The notes: a model not told the origin generated them from the letters alone. A DNA stretch of 64,000 nucleotides from Euclidia mi (GCA_944739405.2 OX123182.2:18611326-18675325), one strand, 5' to 3'; shown: positions 1 through 10,579, counted from the stretch's first letter. A program made the numbers and translations.

Positions 1-750
1 AATAAACATTTTTATTATTATCTTTCTACAAAAGTAATGTAAAACACATATGGCCACTTGCATAGTTACAATCAGATGCGTTTTTTCATACCCGTATAGC
101 TTGAAAATAAAATATAAACTAACGTACCAAACTATTTTAACAATCAAAATAAATGTGTAACGAAAATCAAATGAATGACACAAACTGTAAATTGACTGCG
201 AGAGCAAAACTGCATGACCTTTTTATTCTATAAGAATTCGTTGTAACCAAACGATTTGAATTGAACTTTCAATTGAGAGGACTGTTTTCCTATGACCAAA
301 CAAACTGTTCAATTCGGGAGGGGTGGGGTGTATCAAGGTATACTGGTCTTCGATTTGATATGGCATGCATGTTTCAAATAGTATCCGTGCCTTCCGGCAT
401 TAGAAAACGTGTCTCTTTTCATGTTAACCTGGTACTTTGTCTCGTACAGTTTTCTGGAAATTCCATTTCATACATTAACGTGATCGCACCGAGGAATTTT
501 ATTTTACAGTCAAACTGTAGAAATTGTTAATTGCCTAATTATCTTCAAAAGTAAAAGACGATAAATTTTGGTTACTTATATATTTCCACGCGTCTTAGAA
601 AATAGCTTATACAGAGATTTGAACAGTGCTTAAGTAAAAGGAAACTGATGCCGAAGACTAGGGCTAGGATGTTACCTCTTTTTGTTGCACTGACTAAATT
701 AAAATTTTGGTTTTTGCTGTTTTGCACTCATTCATGAAAATTACTAATTA
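1..750. other. AT-rich DNA without recognised gene
   Basis: I see no coding region with recognisable motifs. A short open frame near 261-530 has no domain and reads like chance. No repeat shared with the rest of the window was recognised here. Confidence 0.5.
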
Positions 751-751
751 A

Positions 752-1020
752 ACTGACTGCCTTCGTGGTACAGTGGATAGCGTATGCGACTGCTTGTTGG
801 AGGTCTCAGGTTCGATTCCCGGGTCAGGCAAAAATGTTACTGGGTTTTTCCGAATTCTCAGTAGCAGCACGGAATCTGGTGATGTGCCCGGTAACGGCAA
901 TAGGCTTGCCCTCTATTACGTGGGACCTAAAAATTGATGGCGAAATGTGGGTGTAACATGTACACCTCTGCCTACCCCTTCGGGGATACAGGCGTGAGTC
1001 TATAAATAAAAATAAAAAAC
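752..1020 (+). mobile_element. tRNA-headed SINE, family A
   Basis: The head at about 756-830 is tRNA-like, with a B-box-type GGTTCGATTCCCGGG stretch. The body holds a stretch on Ser-rich frame 'CTCAGTAGCAGCACGG' and then 'CTGCCTACCCC'. The tail, 'CAGGCGTGAGTCTATA' plus A-rich DNA, is shared with other copies at 10304, 17540, 27530, 47885 and 60768. Its last ~40 nt match the 3' end of the LINE at 18195-19684. This suggests the SINE is copied by that LINE's machinery. Read as a retroposon, not a working tRNA gene. Confidence 0.85.
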
Positions 1021-1473
1021 TAATTAAAACCTTTCAAAAACAAGCTTTCATGTGCACTTAACTGGCATACACACGCTTAAAGTACTCGTCAATATGAATC
1101 AAACGAGGTTTTATAACTCCATGGGACTGTGCCGTTTTGTTGCGTAGTTCCTATGGCCACCTTCCAGCTCCATGTCATCTTAGTACTGCTTATCACGTAC
1201 TTATCACGGGAGTTTTTTTATTTGAAGCTGTAAATTGGTTTCGCATTTTGAGGATAAAAAGTAAAAGGAATATCTTGATTAGTTCGCTGTGCTGATTTTC
1301 CGTTTTTAGCTATCCAATATATAATATCCAGCCATATTAGGAATAAATTCGCATCGCACAGAGCAGACTTCACACTTTAGTTGGGCTAATACCATACCTG
1401 GTTCCTCCCCAAGTGCATGGAAGTAGTAGTTAAGTGTTATGCATCTTTAATAGCCTTTATTGTAATCTGTATT
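1021..1473. other. Unannotated AT-rich DNA
   Basis: No coding motif, RNA gene or repeat was recognised in this stretch. Confidence 0.4.
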
Positions 1474-1549
1474 ATATTTTTAGTGTTAAGTCACCTGTGT
1501 ACAGTAGGGGTAGGCATACTGTACACAGGTGACTTAACACTAAAAATAT
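1474..1549. repeat. Perfect fold-back hairpin (33-bp arms)
   Basis: The arms at 1474-1506 and 1517-1549 are exact reverse complements over 33 nt. They are separated by a 10-nt loop (GGGGTAGGCA). No transposon terminal motif or target duplication is evident. It is one of at least nine such hairpins in the window. Confidence 0.9.
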
Positions 1550-1740
1550 TTATGACATAGTCCACCATGCTTATTACAACTTAACATCATCTTCTTCTTC
1601 TTTTTCATCATCATCTTGTGTGTTATGCAAAAACCTGTTTGACGCTTGCAAAGATTGAACCTTAAATCTTGGCGTGTCACTCACTACCTTACCATTTTAA
1701 GAGCGAAATTTACCGCTCTGGGATATCTTATCTATATATA

Positions 1741-2684
1741 AAATTGCTTGGGCTGACTGATTCATCAACGCAGGGCCTAAACCACAGGGGCTAGAGACTT
1801 GAAATTTTGACAGCTGACGCAGTTTATCACGTAAGCACTTACTAAGGAAGGACTTTTGGAAATTCCACCCCTAAAGGGGTGAAATAAGGGATGAATGGTT
1901 GTAAGGAAATCCGTTATTTTTAGAGTTAGGCCCATGAAATTTCGTATGTAAGTCTATGGTAGGAAATAAATATACATTTATTTTAGAAATTTTGCAAATC
2001 TACCCTCTAAGGGTAACAAATAAGGGTTGAAATTGTATGGGAGGTCCGTCATTTTCAAAGATAGAAGCATGAAATTTTGGGTGCAAACTTCTGGTTAGAA
2101 ATAAACAAAGACGTGTTTTGGCGTTTTTGAATATCTACTTTGGAATGGGTGAAATGGGGGTTGAAAGTTTATATGCGCAGTCCGCCATTTTTAATGTTAA
2201 GCATGCCATTTCATATACGAAAATTGCTTGGGCTGACTGATTCATCAACGCAGAGCCTAAACCACAGGGGCTAGAGACTTGAAATGTTGACAGCTGACGC
2301 ATTTTATGACGTAAGCACTTACTAAGGAAGGACTTTTGGAAATTCCACCCCTAAAGGAGTGAAATAAGGGATGAACGGTTGTATGGAAATCCATAATTTT
2401 TAAAGTTAGGCACATGAAACTTCGTATGTAAGTTTATGGTAGGTAATAAATACCTACATTTATTTTAGAAATTTTGCAAATCTACCCACTAAGGGTGACA
2501 AAGGTCCGTCATTTTCAAAGATAGAAGCATGGAATTTTGGGTGCAAACTTCTGGTTAGAAATAAACAAAAATGTGTTTTAGCGTTTTTGAATATCTACTT
2601 TGGAAAGGGTGAAATGGGGGTTGAAAGTTTATATGCGCAGTCCGCCATTTTTTATGTTAAGCATGCCATTTCATATACGAACTA
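1741..2684 (+). repeat. 480-bp tandem duplication in Helitron 5' region
   Basis: Copy A (1741-2220) and copy B (2221-2684) start with the same GCTTGGGCTGACTGATTC motif and both end CATTTCATATACGA. The period is 480 bp. Copy B lacks about 16 nt and has scattered substitutions. The duplication lies just inside the Helitron 5' terminus. Confidence 0.85.
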
Positions 2685-2775
2685 CTTGCCTTTGAATTTG
2701 ACACGAATAGAGACGCCTATTTGTAATATTTCAAAACAAAGTAATATGGCGCAAATTTTAAAATAATGTAAGTTA

Positions 2776-4609
2776 ATAGTTTTGGATGAATCCACAATTT
2801 GGCATAAGGGTGGGTTTGAGGCGCTAAATAGAACATTAAAAGACATCAGAGGAAATAATAACATAATGGGTGGCATCACCGTGCTTTTAGCTGGAGATTT
2901 TCAACTAAACTTACCTGTCGTACCTACAGGTACACGGGCAGATGAAGTAAAATCGAACTTCTTATTTGTGGCCACATATTCGTAAACTAGCACTTACAAA
3001 ATATATGCGGGTCTATTTAAGTGCATCCGCTGGGCTATTTGCCAAGATACTACTCGAAATAGGTGATGGAAATTATCCTTTACTCGAAGGCAAAATTACA
3101 ATCCCTTCAAATTTGGCCACAGTAGTTACCTCCATATCCAATTTATCAGGTAAAATATATCCCGACATCAGTAGCATAAAGGAAAAGCCAATTGTATGGC
3201 TATACGAGCGTGCTATCCTAACACCCAAAAATGATAGAGCAGCCTTAAATTAACGACCTTTTGATAAAAGCATTTAAAGAACAAGAAGTTGAATACAAGT
3301 CCTTTGATTATGTGATTGAAACAGATGATGCCATCCATTAGCCTATAGAATTTCTCAACAGTCTAAATCCTTCTGGTTTGCTATCCCATAAACTTAGCCT
3401 TAAAATCGGAGCTCCAGTGATGCTATTGAGCAATCTCAATCCGCCTAAATTGTGCAATGGCACCAGATTACAAATTAAAGCTCTACACAAAAACATCATA
3501 AAAACAACAGTTATTACGGGATGTGCTCGAAGAGAAGTAGTTTTCATATCAAGAATATCATTGATTCCATCAGACTATCCTTTCGAATTTTAACGAATAC
3601 AGTTCCCTCTTAGGGCCTGTTCACGAGATCGGTCTAAGCGGCGAGCGGCGCGGCAGGGGCGATGTACATGGCGCTATTATTCTCGCGGCGCGCGGCCGCA
3701 ACGGAGTAAAGCGCGCCATGTACAGTACTCGCCAAACTTAATGGCCGCTCCGAACCTAGCCGCATTGCGCTGCGCAGAACACAAAATCAGGTATCAGCGG
3801 GATGTACGCGGGGCGTGGAGGCAGGGCACGCCCGCGCGCACTGTCTTCCACCCGCTAGCGTCCTCGCCTCCCGCGCGTTAGTGTGAGTGTGCTACGTTCG
3901 TACACGACTCACATAATCGCTGAGCTCTGACAGTATTGTCGCGTTTAAAATAGTTTCGTAGTGTTACTTCTTTATTGTTTCTCGTTGCTATCGTTGTTTC
4001 TTGTTGTTATTTGTACTGATATAGTTACCATTGTCATTGATCATGCCTTGCGGTCGTTTTAATGTTTTACGTCGCCAAACACGGAAAATAGTGTATGACG
4101 TAGTAACGTTTATGAAGAAGGAAACAAGACTAGGCTTAAAAGTCCTTTCACCTAACTGAATTTTTATTACTCAAATTTGATTGAATATGTAATTAAACAA
4201 TATAATATAGCTAATCTAACAACGTAACTGAAGATTTTAATTTTCAATAATTACAAATATATTTTCTTGGTTATGACATGTCCACCCGACTGTACCATGC
4301 GCAAGTTCGTACCGATGGCTACATTCAGAGCGGCCATATAGATTGGCGAGTACTGTACATCGAAAACGCTCGCCGCTGCCGCCCGCCGCTGTAGGTCGTG
4401 ACAGGGCCGTTAAAGTGTGCTTCGCCATGACAATCAATAAGTCCCAAGGCCAGTCATTGAAAATGGCTGGTATTGATTTAAGTGAAGACTGTTTCTCACA
4501 TAGACAGTTTTATGTAGCTTGCTCCAGAGTGAGCTCTGCGAGTAGTTTAGTTATTTTAGCCCCAAAAGGAACCACTGCAAACGTCGTTTACAAAGAAGTG
4601 CTGGAGTAA
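2776..4609 (+). pseudogene. Helitron Pif1-like helicase, C-terminal part, broken
   Basis: Translated pieces match the helicase half of Helitron transposases. An LDES box (Walker B-like) is followed by an LLAGDF motif near 2890. Further on come a GAPVMLLSNL stretch (about 3408-3437), then MTINKSQGQS at about 4427-4456 and YVACSRV at about 4512-4532, which are the conserved late helicase motifs. The frame is broken near 2960 and 3253 and by stops near 3340 and 3592. A MITE at 3613-4409 splits the region. Removing it with one TTA copy rejoins the frame across QFPL and KVCFAM. The Rep part and the Walker A loop are missing. The protein would unwind DNA in rolling-circle transposition, but this copy is dead. 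Confidence 0.85.
3613..4409. mobile_element. GC-rich Harbinger-like MITE inserted in Helitron helicase
   Basis: About 797 bp bounded by TTA at 3610-3612 and TTA at 4410-4412. The imperfect terminal repeats begin GGGCCTGTTCACGA on the left; the right end reads CGGCCCTGTCACGA on the other strand. TTA target duplications and GGGCC-type ends fit the PIF/Harbinger group. The subterminal GCGGCGAGCGGCGCGGC stretch is shared with a 164-bp relative at 49527-49690. No transposase is encoded. The interior (3780-4330) is AT-rich and unrecognised. Confidence 0.75.
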
Positions 4610-4816
4610 TTCTGTAGACAAACAACAGTTATTCACTAAGGTCCTTTAATAATAATCTAATAACATGTTAAATTAAAAAAAAACGCTGTGTTATGCTTTT
4701 CCTAACCAGAAATAAAATCTGTGATAATGTATCCTTTATTTTTATAGTATCACGCGAGCGAAGCCGCGGGCAAAAGCTAGTTAATGATATCTTAAAGATG
4801 ACATAAAATAACGTCT

Positions 4817-4900
4817 GACTCGTGAACGATTTGAACCTCCGCCCTCCGATGGTCAAGCGTAAGTTTATATCGGCGCTCTCACCTACTGAGCTAACGAGTC
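4817..4900 (-). repeat. tRNA-like element copy 1
   Basis: 84 nt on the - strand. The acceptor arms GACTCGT and ACGAGTC pair over 7 bp, the D-stem is GCTC/GAGC, and the anticodon stem CCGAT/ATCGG encloses an 18-nt loop. The A box (TAGCTCAGTAGG) and B box (GGTTCAAATC) are present. One T-stem mismatch is seen. The enlarged loop argues against a working tRNA of known type. Confidence 0.8.
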
Positions 4901-5069
4901 TTGCACGAGTGTACTACTATCTATCGATCTGTTTCGTCTGTATGACGTCACAATGATTCACAAACATAAATAAATAGTGCAGTTAGAAATCGAATTTTCA
5001 GTAAAAAATAGATGAAATGTTCAGTTGTTGGATCGAGTCCCATTCGTTATTCAACAAACGTTGCACGTA

Positions 5070-5288
5070 TCTTATACTTATATTTAAAGCTGAAGAGTTT
5101 GTTTGTTTGTTCGTTTGTTTGTTTGAACGCGCTAATCTCAGGAATTATGGTCCGATTTGAAAAATTATTTCAGTGTTAGATAGCCCATTTAGTGAGGAAG
5201 GCTATAGGCTATATAACATTGCGCTATGAGCGACGGGAGTGCAGCAGTAGCCTTCAATAACGCGGCTGTAACCGCGGGCATCCTCTAG
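5070..5288 (+). mobile_element. Short non-autonomous Helitron
   Basis: The left part has AAAGCTGAAGAGTTTGTTTG and the right part ends ACCGCGGGCATCCTCTAG followed by T. A relative ends at 22643. There is no coding capacity. The exact 5' end is uncertain. Confidence 0.65.
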
Positions 5289-5434
5289 TTTTAGATAATT
5301 GTACTGCTTATGATCTCATTCTTTTACCATACTATATATACATTTATGTAATTATATCTACCTACGTGAATAATTCTGAAGCGATGAGATCATTTTCACA
5401 AACTAGGTGGATAGATTGTTGCACACACGTACAA

Positions 5435-5518
5435 GACTCGTTAGCTCAATAGGTGAGAGCGCCGATATAAACTAAAGCTTGACCATCGGAGGGCGGAGGT
5501 TCAAATCCTTCACGAGTC
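5435..5518 (+). repeat. tRNA-like element copy 2
   Basis: 84 nt with all four stems intact: acceptor 7 bp, D 4 bp, anticodon 5 bp, T 5 bp with one G-T. The A box is TAGCTCAATAGG and the B box GGTTCAAATCC. A TTTTT run begins about 5 nt after the acceptor stem and could stop RNA polymerase III. The anticodon loop is 18 nt. Confidence 0.85.
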
Positions 5519-5962
5519 GGACTTTTTGGACATCAGATTTTCATTTCCTGTTATTTTTGGAGTACCTTCTATTAGGTTTTCACTTATTAATAAAATATTG
5601 TGGAGGTAGTTTCATACAGCCGAGGTCACATATCGAACAATGACGGAGACGGAGACTACCAGCATTGGCGTCATCTGATGGACACGATGGCACTAGATGC
5701 AGCATCTCACAATTGGGTAAAGTTCTGACACGCGATGACTATATTATCAAGTTCTCTTATACTTGCGTCTGCAAAAAATGTGATACCAAAATCACTAATT
5801 GGAATAATTGTTCAAATATTTACTCGTCTACCAAGTACTAGACTGTTTTCTTGGTCAAGTTGAAAAATTCAGCTATTCAATAGCAATTTTGTGAATCATT
5901 CCTGTAAACTTATGACATCACTTTGCCAAAACAGATCGAGGATTTAAATCACGCTCATACAA

Positions 5963-6046
5963 GACTCGTTAGCTCAGTAGGTGAGAGCGCCGATATAAAC
6001 TAACGCTTGACCATCGGAGGGCGGAGGTTCAAATCCCTCAGGAGTC
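5963..6046 (+). repeat. tRNA-like element copy 3
   Basis: Same fold as the copy at 5435, 528 bp downstream in the same orientation. The 3' acceptor strand has one change (AGGAGTC) and the T-stem has one mismatch. A TTTTT run follows within 6 nt. Confidence 0.85.
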
Positions 6047-6191
6047 AGACTTTTTCATTTTTAATTTTAAAATATAAGTGAAGTTGGTCCAAGTTTTACA
6101 GCAGCAGTCTAAGAACTAAATAAAGGCAAACACGTTTAACTACGATCCACACTTGTTATCTTCACTTTACTAATTGTTATATTGCCACTTA

Positions 6192-6350
6192 CTAGAGGAT
6201 GCCCGCAGCTACGTTCGCCGCACATTCTTTATTAATCTAACCGTTTCTGCCCAATTCCGTGGGAATTTTGAGAAATCACTTCTTAGTGCACCCTAAGAAA
6301 CTCATATTTCAGCTTCTTGCGCCTTTTGGTTTTGGATGTAGCTTTTCGTG
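6192..6350 (-). mobile_element. Short Helitron remnant
   Basis: Starts ACTAGAGGATGCCCGCAGC on the + strand, the reverse of a Helitron 3' end (CTCTAG). The body matches the elements at 28177, 40798 and 44271. The far end is degraded. Confidence 0.65.
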
Positions 6351-6357
6351 AATAATT

Positions 6358-6480
6358 TTTAACCGACTTCAAAAAAAGGTTCTAAATTCATCGGAATCCT
6401 TTTTTTTATGTATGTTCCCCGATTTCTCTAAGACGCCTGGACTGATTTCATTTTTTTTTTGTTTTGATTGAAAGAGACTC
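6358..6480. repeat. Dispersed AACCGACTTC-type repeat
   Basis: Starts AACCGACTTCAAAAAAAGG, with a T-rich stretch and CCCCGATTTCTCTAAGACG. A relative is at 9727-9900. Common moth interspersed repeat; class unknown. Confidence 0.5.
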
Positions 6481-6604
6481 GTTGGACCCATGATCATCAG
6501 GTCAGGATCTGATCATGGAATCCTGAAAAATCAAAGGAAATCTTCAAATTTTATAAGCACACTTGAAGCGATTTGACGATAACAACCCAATGCCGTCGAG
6601 TTTG

Positions 6605-6687
6605 GGCTCGTTTGGATTTGAACCTCCTCCCTCCGATGGTCAAAGATAATTTTATATCGGCGCTCTCACCTATTGAGCTAACGAGTC
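6605..6687 (-). repeat. tRNA-like element copy 4 (diverged)
   Basis: The 5' half and anticodon stem are kept. The T-arm and 3' acceptor strand have drifted (CCAAACGAGCC) and the loop has five or more substitutions. Likely an older copy. Confidence 0.7.
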
Positions 6688-6751
6688 TTGTACAAGTGCT
6701 TTGCAAATTATATTTCTGAGTATCTTCTTGGGTTTACGCGAATGTTACACA

Positions 6752-7050
6752 TTGAAATTAAACTACAGTTTACGGATTTTATCGCGATGTATTGGTTTCA
6801 CTAAGTTATTACATTTGAAACGAATGATCTAAAAACTACATTTTTAATTTATTACTAGCCGACGTTTCGAATTCATTACAGGATTCATGTTCACGGCAGA
6901 CTGAGGTGATATTTGTCTTTTTCTTGAATGTATAAGTTATCTCAAAGTACCCGAACATTTTTAAACTTAGTGTTACTATTTACGCAGAATGAGCTCACAG
7001 TGTCCTTAGGTCTTCTGGTGACTTTGTCCTTCTTGGGTTTCATCAGCCTT
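6752..7050. repeat. Left inverted terminal repeat of Penelope-like element
   Basis: Reverse complement of 8288-8586 with only scattered differences. Its inner edge falls at the stop codon of the coding region (7049-7051), so the repeat starts where the protein ends. Confidence 0.85.
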
Positions 7051-7555
7051 ATGACAGGGTCCCAAGCCAAGGAACATTCCAACCATCTTCCCTATTGAAA
7101 TTAGGGTGTTTCTTAACCCCTTGTATGCCGGAACGCAGATCTACGCGAGACACAATGGCTTTTTAATTGTGTCTGGCATTCCCGGCATACAAGAGGTTAA
7201 TTTCAATAGCTTCTCGTATCATCCTTGGAAGAAAACGGTATTTTTTTGCGAGTATCTGTGGTTCATCAAATCGCAGGTAGTGGTTGGGTCTTTGTTCCAC
7301 ATGTTCACACACAGCAGACTTTGTTGAGCGTTTATGTTTTATGTCAGCTATATGTTCTTTGAGTCGAATGCCTATGGTTCTCTTGGTTTGTCCAATGTAT
7401 GAGAGCCCACATTCACAGTCAATTTTGTAGACACCGGCCTCTTGCAAGGGTAACTGACACTTGACAGTTGGTAATAATTGACTGATCTTCGTTGGCGGCT
7501 TGTAGTAAGTTTTGATTGAAGCTCGCTTCAAGATGTAGCCAATTTTGTCGGTCAC
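7049..7555 (-). pseudogene. Penelope GIY-YIG endonuclease domain, split by a MITE
   Basis: The translation contains GVYKIDC, then the YIGQTKRTIGIRLKEH motif typical of GIY-YIG nucleases. The preceding cysteines (CECGLSYIGQT) match the Penelope linker and finger. The domain would nick target DNA to prime reverse transcription. The frame continues from ...REAIEI at about 7201 into KKHPNFNREDGWN once the 80-bp TTAA-flanked MITE at 7117-7196 is skipped, and stops at 7049. A frameshift and stops between 7556 and 7642 separate it from the RT. The element is inactive. Confidence 0.85.
7117..7196. mobile_element. 80-bp piggyBac-type MITE
   Basis: TTAA at 7113-7116 and at 7197-7200 flank a palindromic 80-bp insert. 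It starts CCCCTTGTATGCCGG and ends CCGGCATACAAGAGG. It is inserted within the Penelope coding frame; excision to one TTAA restores the frame. A diverged copy is at 30804-30868. Confidence 0.85.
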
Positions 7556-7642
7556 GCCCTTGATGTATGGGAGGACAGCAGGTTGTCTTTCTACTGTGGT
7601 TGGTTTTTCTTTCTTCTGGGATCTGTGACAGTGGCGCGGCGG

Positions 7643-8224
7643 TCAGAGCTTGTTGTCTTGCAGAACTTGCCTGATATGTTGAAGCTCAGCGTCCAGGTTT
7701 TTCTTGTCACAGATTCCGCGGGCTCTCTGAAACAGAGACATTCCTATAGTAGCTAACTGTTTAGGATGGTAGTGAGATTCACCGTTTAAATACCTATTTG
7801 TATGGGTCTTTTTCCTATACACAGTATGGCTTAATGAGTTGTTTTTATTCCTGATGACAAGTACATCTAAGAAAGCTAAAGAATTGTTTGCCTCTAATTC
7901 CATTGTGAATTGTATTTGATTATTAATAGAATTAAGATGGTTTAGGAAAGCATTAACACTATCTGTTGGTAAAATTGTGAAAGTGTCATCTGCATACCGC
8001 TTGTAGAACCTCGGTGTGATGGTGGCAGTCTGCAGGGCTCGCGCCTCGAAGTCCTCCATGAAGATGTCAGCAACGACGGGCGATACTGGAGAGCCCATTG
8101 CTACACCGTCTACTTGTATGTAGTATTTCTTGTCCCATAACAGATAGCCCGTTGTCAGGCAGTGTTTAAGTATTTCTGCATATTCCTTAGGCATGTTGTT
8201 TTCTGTCAGCTTCCTTCTAGTCAT
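7643..8224 (-). pseudogene. Penelope reverse transcriptase, partial
   Basis: 193 codons. VDGVAMGSPVSPVVADIFM is the conserved GSP-containing RT motif of Penelope elements. YADDTFTIL (about residue 77-85) is the catalytic YADD box. Later residues include FLDVLV and a YRKKTHTNRYLN stretch, which are Penelope hallmarks. The N-terminal fingers are missing upstream of 8224, where the right inverted repeat region soon begins. The reading frame of this part is clean, so decay is moderate. Confidence 0.85.
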
Positions 8225-8287
8225 TTCTATACAGTCATGTACTGGTATGCATGTGAATAATGACTATATATCAAAACTAACAGAAGA

Positions 8288-8586
8288 AAGGCTAATAAAA
8301 CCCAAGAAGGTCAAAGTCACCAGAAGACTTAAGGACATTGTGAGCTCATTCTGCGTAAATAGTAACACTAAGTTTAAAAATGTTCGGGTACTTTGAGATA
8401 ACTTATACATTCAAGAAAAAGACAAATATCACCTCAGTCTGCCGTGAACATGAATCCTGTAAAGAATTCGAAACGTCGGCTAGTAATAAATTAAAAATGT
8501 AGTTTTTAGATCATTCGTTTCAAATGTAATAACTTAGTGAAACCAATACATCGCGATAAAATCCGTAAACTGTAGTTTAATTTCAA
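8288..8586. repeat. Right inverted terminal repeat of Penelope-like element
   Basis: Pairs with 6752-7050. It contains ATTCGAAACGTCGGCTAG, matched on the other strand in the left arm. Confidence 0.85.
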
Positions 8587-8904
8587 TTATATTTCTTTTT
8601 CATGAAAATGGCGTCACCAGTTACAGATGTGATTCACAAAGATAGCAGTGTTTTAAAACGACGTGCCTGTTAAGCACTTGTGAGAATGCACTGCTATCTA
8701 TCTACATATTTCTTTAAAGTGTCGTCATTACTCCATAGAGATGCACAAAGATAAAAATACTGTAATGTGTCCATTTCGTAATGCGGCACAAACAGCTAAC
8801 AGTATAAAAATTACTATGTCCTGAACAAAGCAACAATACAGTTTCTTAAGGACAATATACATAATTATACATAATTATATCATCTGGCTATCTCCGAGTA
8901 GTGG

Positions 8905-9330
8905 ACGCCAAACAGAATGCGAAGACTTCGTGTTCTGTTTGCGAACCCTGACACGGGCAGGGGCGATTGAATTCACACAATATGCAACGATGCTGGTGTT
9001 TGGATTAGTTGGCAAAGATCTAAGTAGGATGGTGTATTTATCATCTCCACTACTTGACATAGGCCACTCCACATCGGCTTATTTTAAGCCACCCGCATCC
9101 AACCATTTCTCACAATGCCACATGACGGTCGGTCCATCATAGCACCTAACCTTTCTTTAAACTATACCGTTCTATAACAAGGCAGTCGATACTGATGTTT
9201 GGCTATGTTGGCTTAGTAGGATGGTTAAATCATTTCTGCTGATAGATATAAGCCACTCCACACAGGCTGATTTCGAGCCGCACGCATCCAACCTCTTCCA
9301 GTAATTCCAACATGATCTTCGGTCCACCTA
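8905..9330. repeat. Old dispersed repeat shared with 14985-15215
   Basis: Contains TTCGTGTTCTGTTTGC, a CCTGACACGG block and CATAGGCCACTCCACA blocks, two of them in partial duplicate. The same blocks occur next to the tRNA-like copies at 14785 and 15261, and a fragment is at 15975-16055. Non-coding. Confidence 0.6.
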
Positions 9331-9468
9331 GCGTCAGGACTAACTACAGATCATGTAGTTAGATCATGTAGTGACTAACCCTAACAAAACTAAACTATAT
9401 CGTTCTAAGACGAAGCAAGTCGCCGGAAGGAGCTGTTTAAAAAAATTAAGGTAGGTAAACAAAAGTCT

Positions 9469-9552
9469 GACTCATGAAGGATTTGAACCTCCACCCTCCG
9501 ATGGTCAAGCGTAAGTTTATATCGGCGCTCTCACCTACTGAGCTAACGAGTC
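9469..9552 (-). repeat. tRNA-like element copy 5
   Basis: All stems present; one change in the 3' acceptor strand (ATGAGTC). A TTTT run follows on the transcribed strand. The 18-nt anticodon loop is kept. Confidence 0.8.
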
Positions 9553-9726
9553 TTATACGAGTGTACTGCAAATTCTCTTTCTATTTCATAGAAATGTCAC
9601 CATCACTAACGTATATGTTTGACGAAGATAATATTATGCAGCTGTGTTTTAAAACGACGTGCCAATGTTCTTTACCAATCCGGTCATGAATACAACTATT
9701 CCTAATTTTGAAACTAATTTGTTTTT

Positions 9727-9900
9727 AACCGACTTCAACAAAAAAAGAAGGACATTCTCAATTCGGCCGGTATTTTTTTTATTATATAGATTACGCCGAG
9801 GTTTCTGAACAGATTTAGCCGTTTCTTTCTTTTTGTTTGATGCGGAATACTTTTGAATTGGTCCCATAAAAATTTGATTCAGGTAGGTCCAATAGTTTTT
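9727..9900. repeat. Dispersed AACCGACTTC-type repeat
   Basis: Starts ACCGACTTCAACAAAAAAAG and contains ATTCGGCCGG. Related to 6358-6480. Class unknown. Confidence 0.5.
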
Positions 9901-10303
9901 ATTTTATGAGCATTTTTTTATTTACTTTCACCTATCCTGATGTCTGAAATCAATCTCGCCAGTAAATTTGATCCACTTCACGGTTACCGATTGAGCTGAA
10001 ATTGTGTATATATATGTAAATTGGATGACAATGAAAAATTATTCTGACATAGAGCTGACCTAATGATGGAATGAAAAGGTGGCCAGTGGAAGTCAGTAAT
10101 TAAATGACAAAACTATAGAGATTGGGCTCGTTTGGTGCGGGTGGTGACTAGGATCCTCTAGGGTCCGATGAAGGAGCCAGAGCGAGAAGGTGGCCATACG
10201 AACCCAGTAATTACATAAATCAATTTGGCTTCAAGTACATAAATCATGCGGTAATGCCATGATTAAAGATTTGTCGATTATTAATGAGACCAACTTGGTC
10301 TTA

Positions 10304-10579
10304 TTAATACATACATACATACATATCGTCACGCCTTTTATCCCCGAAGGGGTAGGCAGAGGTGTATTTCTACACCCACTTTTCGCCAGATATACTTTAT
10401 TCCCACGTAATAAGGGGCGAGCCTATTGCCGTACCGGGCACATTTCCAGACTCCGTGCTGCTACTGAGAATTTCGTGACAGAAAAACCCAATAACACTGC
10501 CCGACCCAGGAATCGAACCCGGGACCTCCCGATCCCACGCGCACATTTATGCCGCGAGACCAACGAGGCAGTCGTATAG
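10304..10579 (-). mobile_element. tRNA-headed SINE, family A, with (GTAT)n tail
   Basis: Full-length copy on the - strand. The head has GGTTCGATTCCTGGG and the body GTAGCAGCACGGAG. The tail is GGGATAAAAGGCGTGAC followed by GTATGTATGTAT. That microsatellite tail matches the end of the LINE at 19640-19684. It sits beside a Helitron-like fragment. Confidence 0.85.

Larger units (their letters stand above)
1731..4780 (+). mobile_element. Decayed Helitron with helicase remnant
   Basis: The 5' end reads TCTATATATAAAATTGC after an A. The 3' end reads GCCGCGGGCAAAAGCTAG followed by T, with a GC-rich stretch just inside. This is the TC...CTAG structure inserted between A and T that defines Helitrons. 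Inside are a 480-bp direct duplication (1741-2684), a broken Pif1-type helicase C-terminal region (2776-4609) and a younger MITE (3613-4409). No Rep (HUH) domain is seen, so the copy cannot move by itself. Confidence 0.85.
6752..8586 (-). mobile_element. Penelope-like element with inverted terminal repeats
   Basis: Inverted repeats of about 299 bp (6752-7050 and 8288-8586) flank a reverse transcriptase and a GIY-YIG nuclease coding region on the - strand. This gene order (RT then GIY-YIG) and long terminal repeats in inverted orientation are known for Penelope-like elements. The RT starts internally, so the copy is truncated or rearranged at its 5' side. End fragments of the same family lie at 20345-20435 (P450 intron 1) and 52530-52620. 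Confidence 0.85.

Noticed and set aside
261..530. 89-codon open frame at the left end
   Set aside because: No motif, no supporting splice or promoter signal.
756..832. Canonical tRNA gene
   Set aside because: The sequence is the head of SINE family A, with the SINE body attached and repeated at six or more places.
4817..4900. Functional intron-containing tRNA
   Set aside because: An 11-nt intron at 37/38 would leave anticodon AAA with C at position 37, unlike known tRNAs; the copies also differ within the loop. Kept as tRNA-like.
7163..7555. Stand-alone GIY-YIG homing or repair nuclease
   Set aside because: It follows a Penelope RT in the same orientation and lies between terminal repeats, so it belongs to the retroelement.
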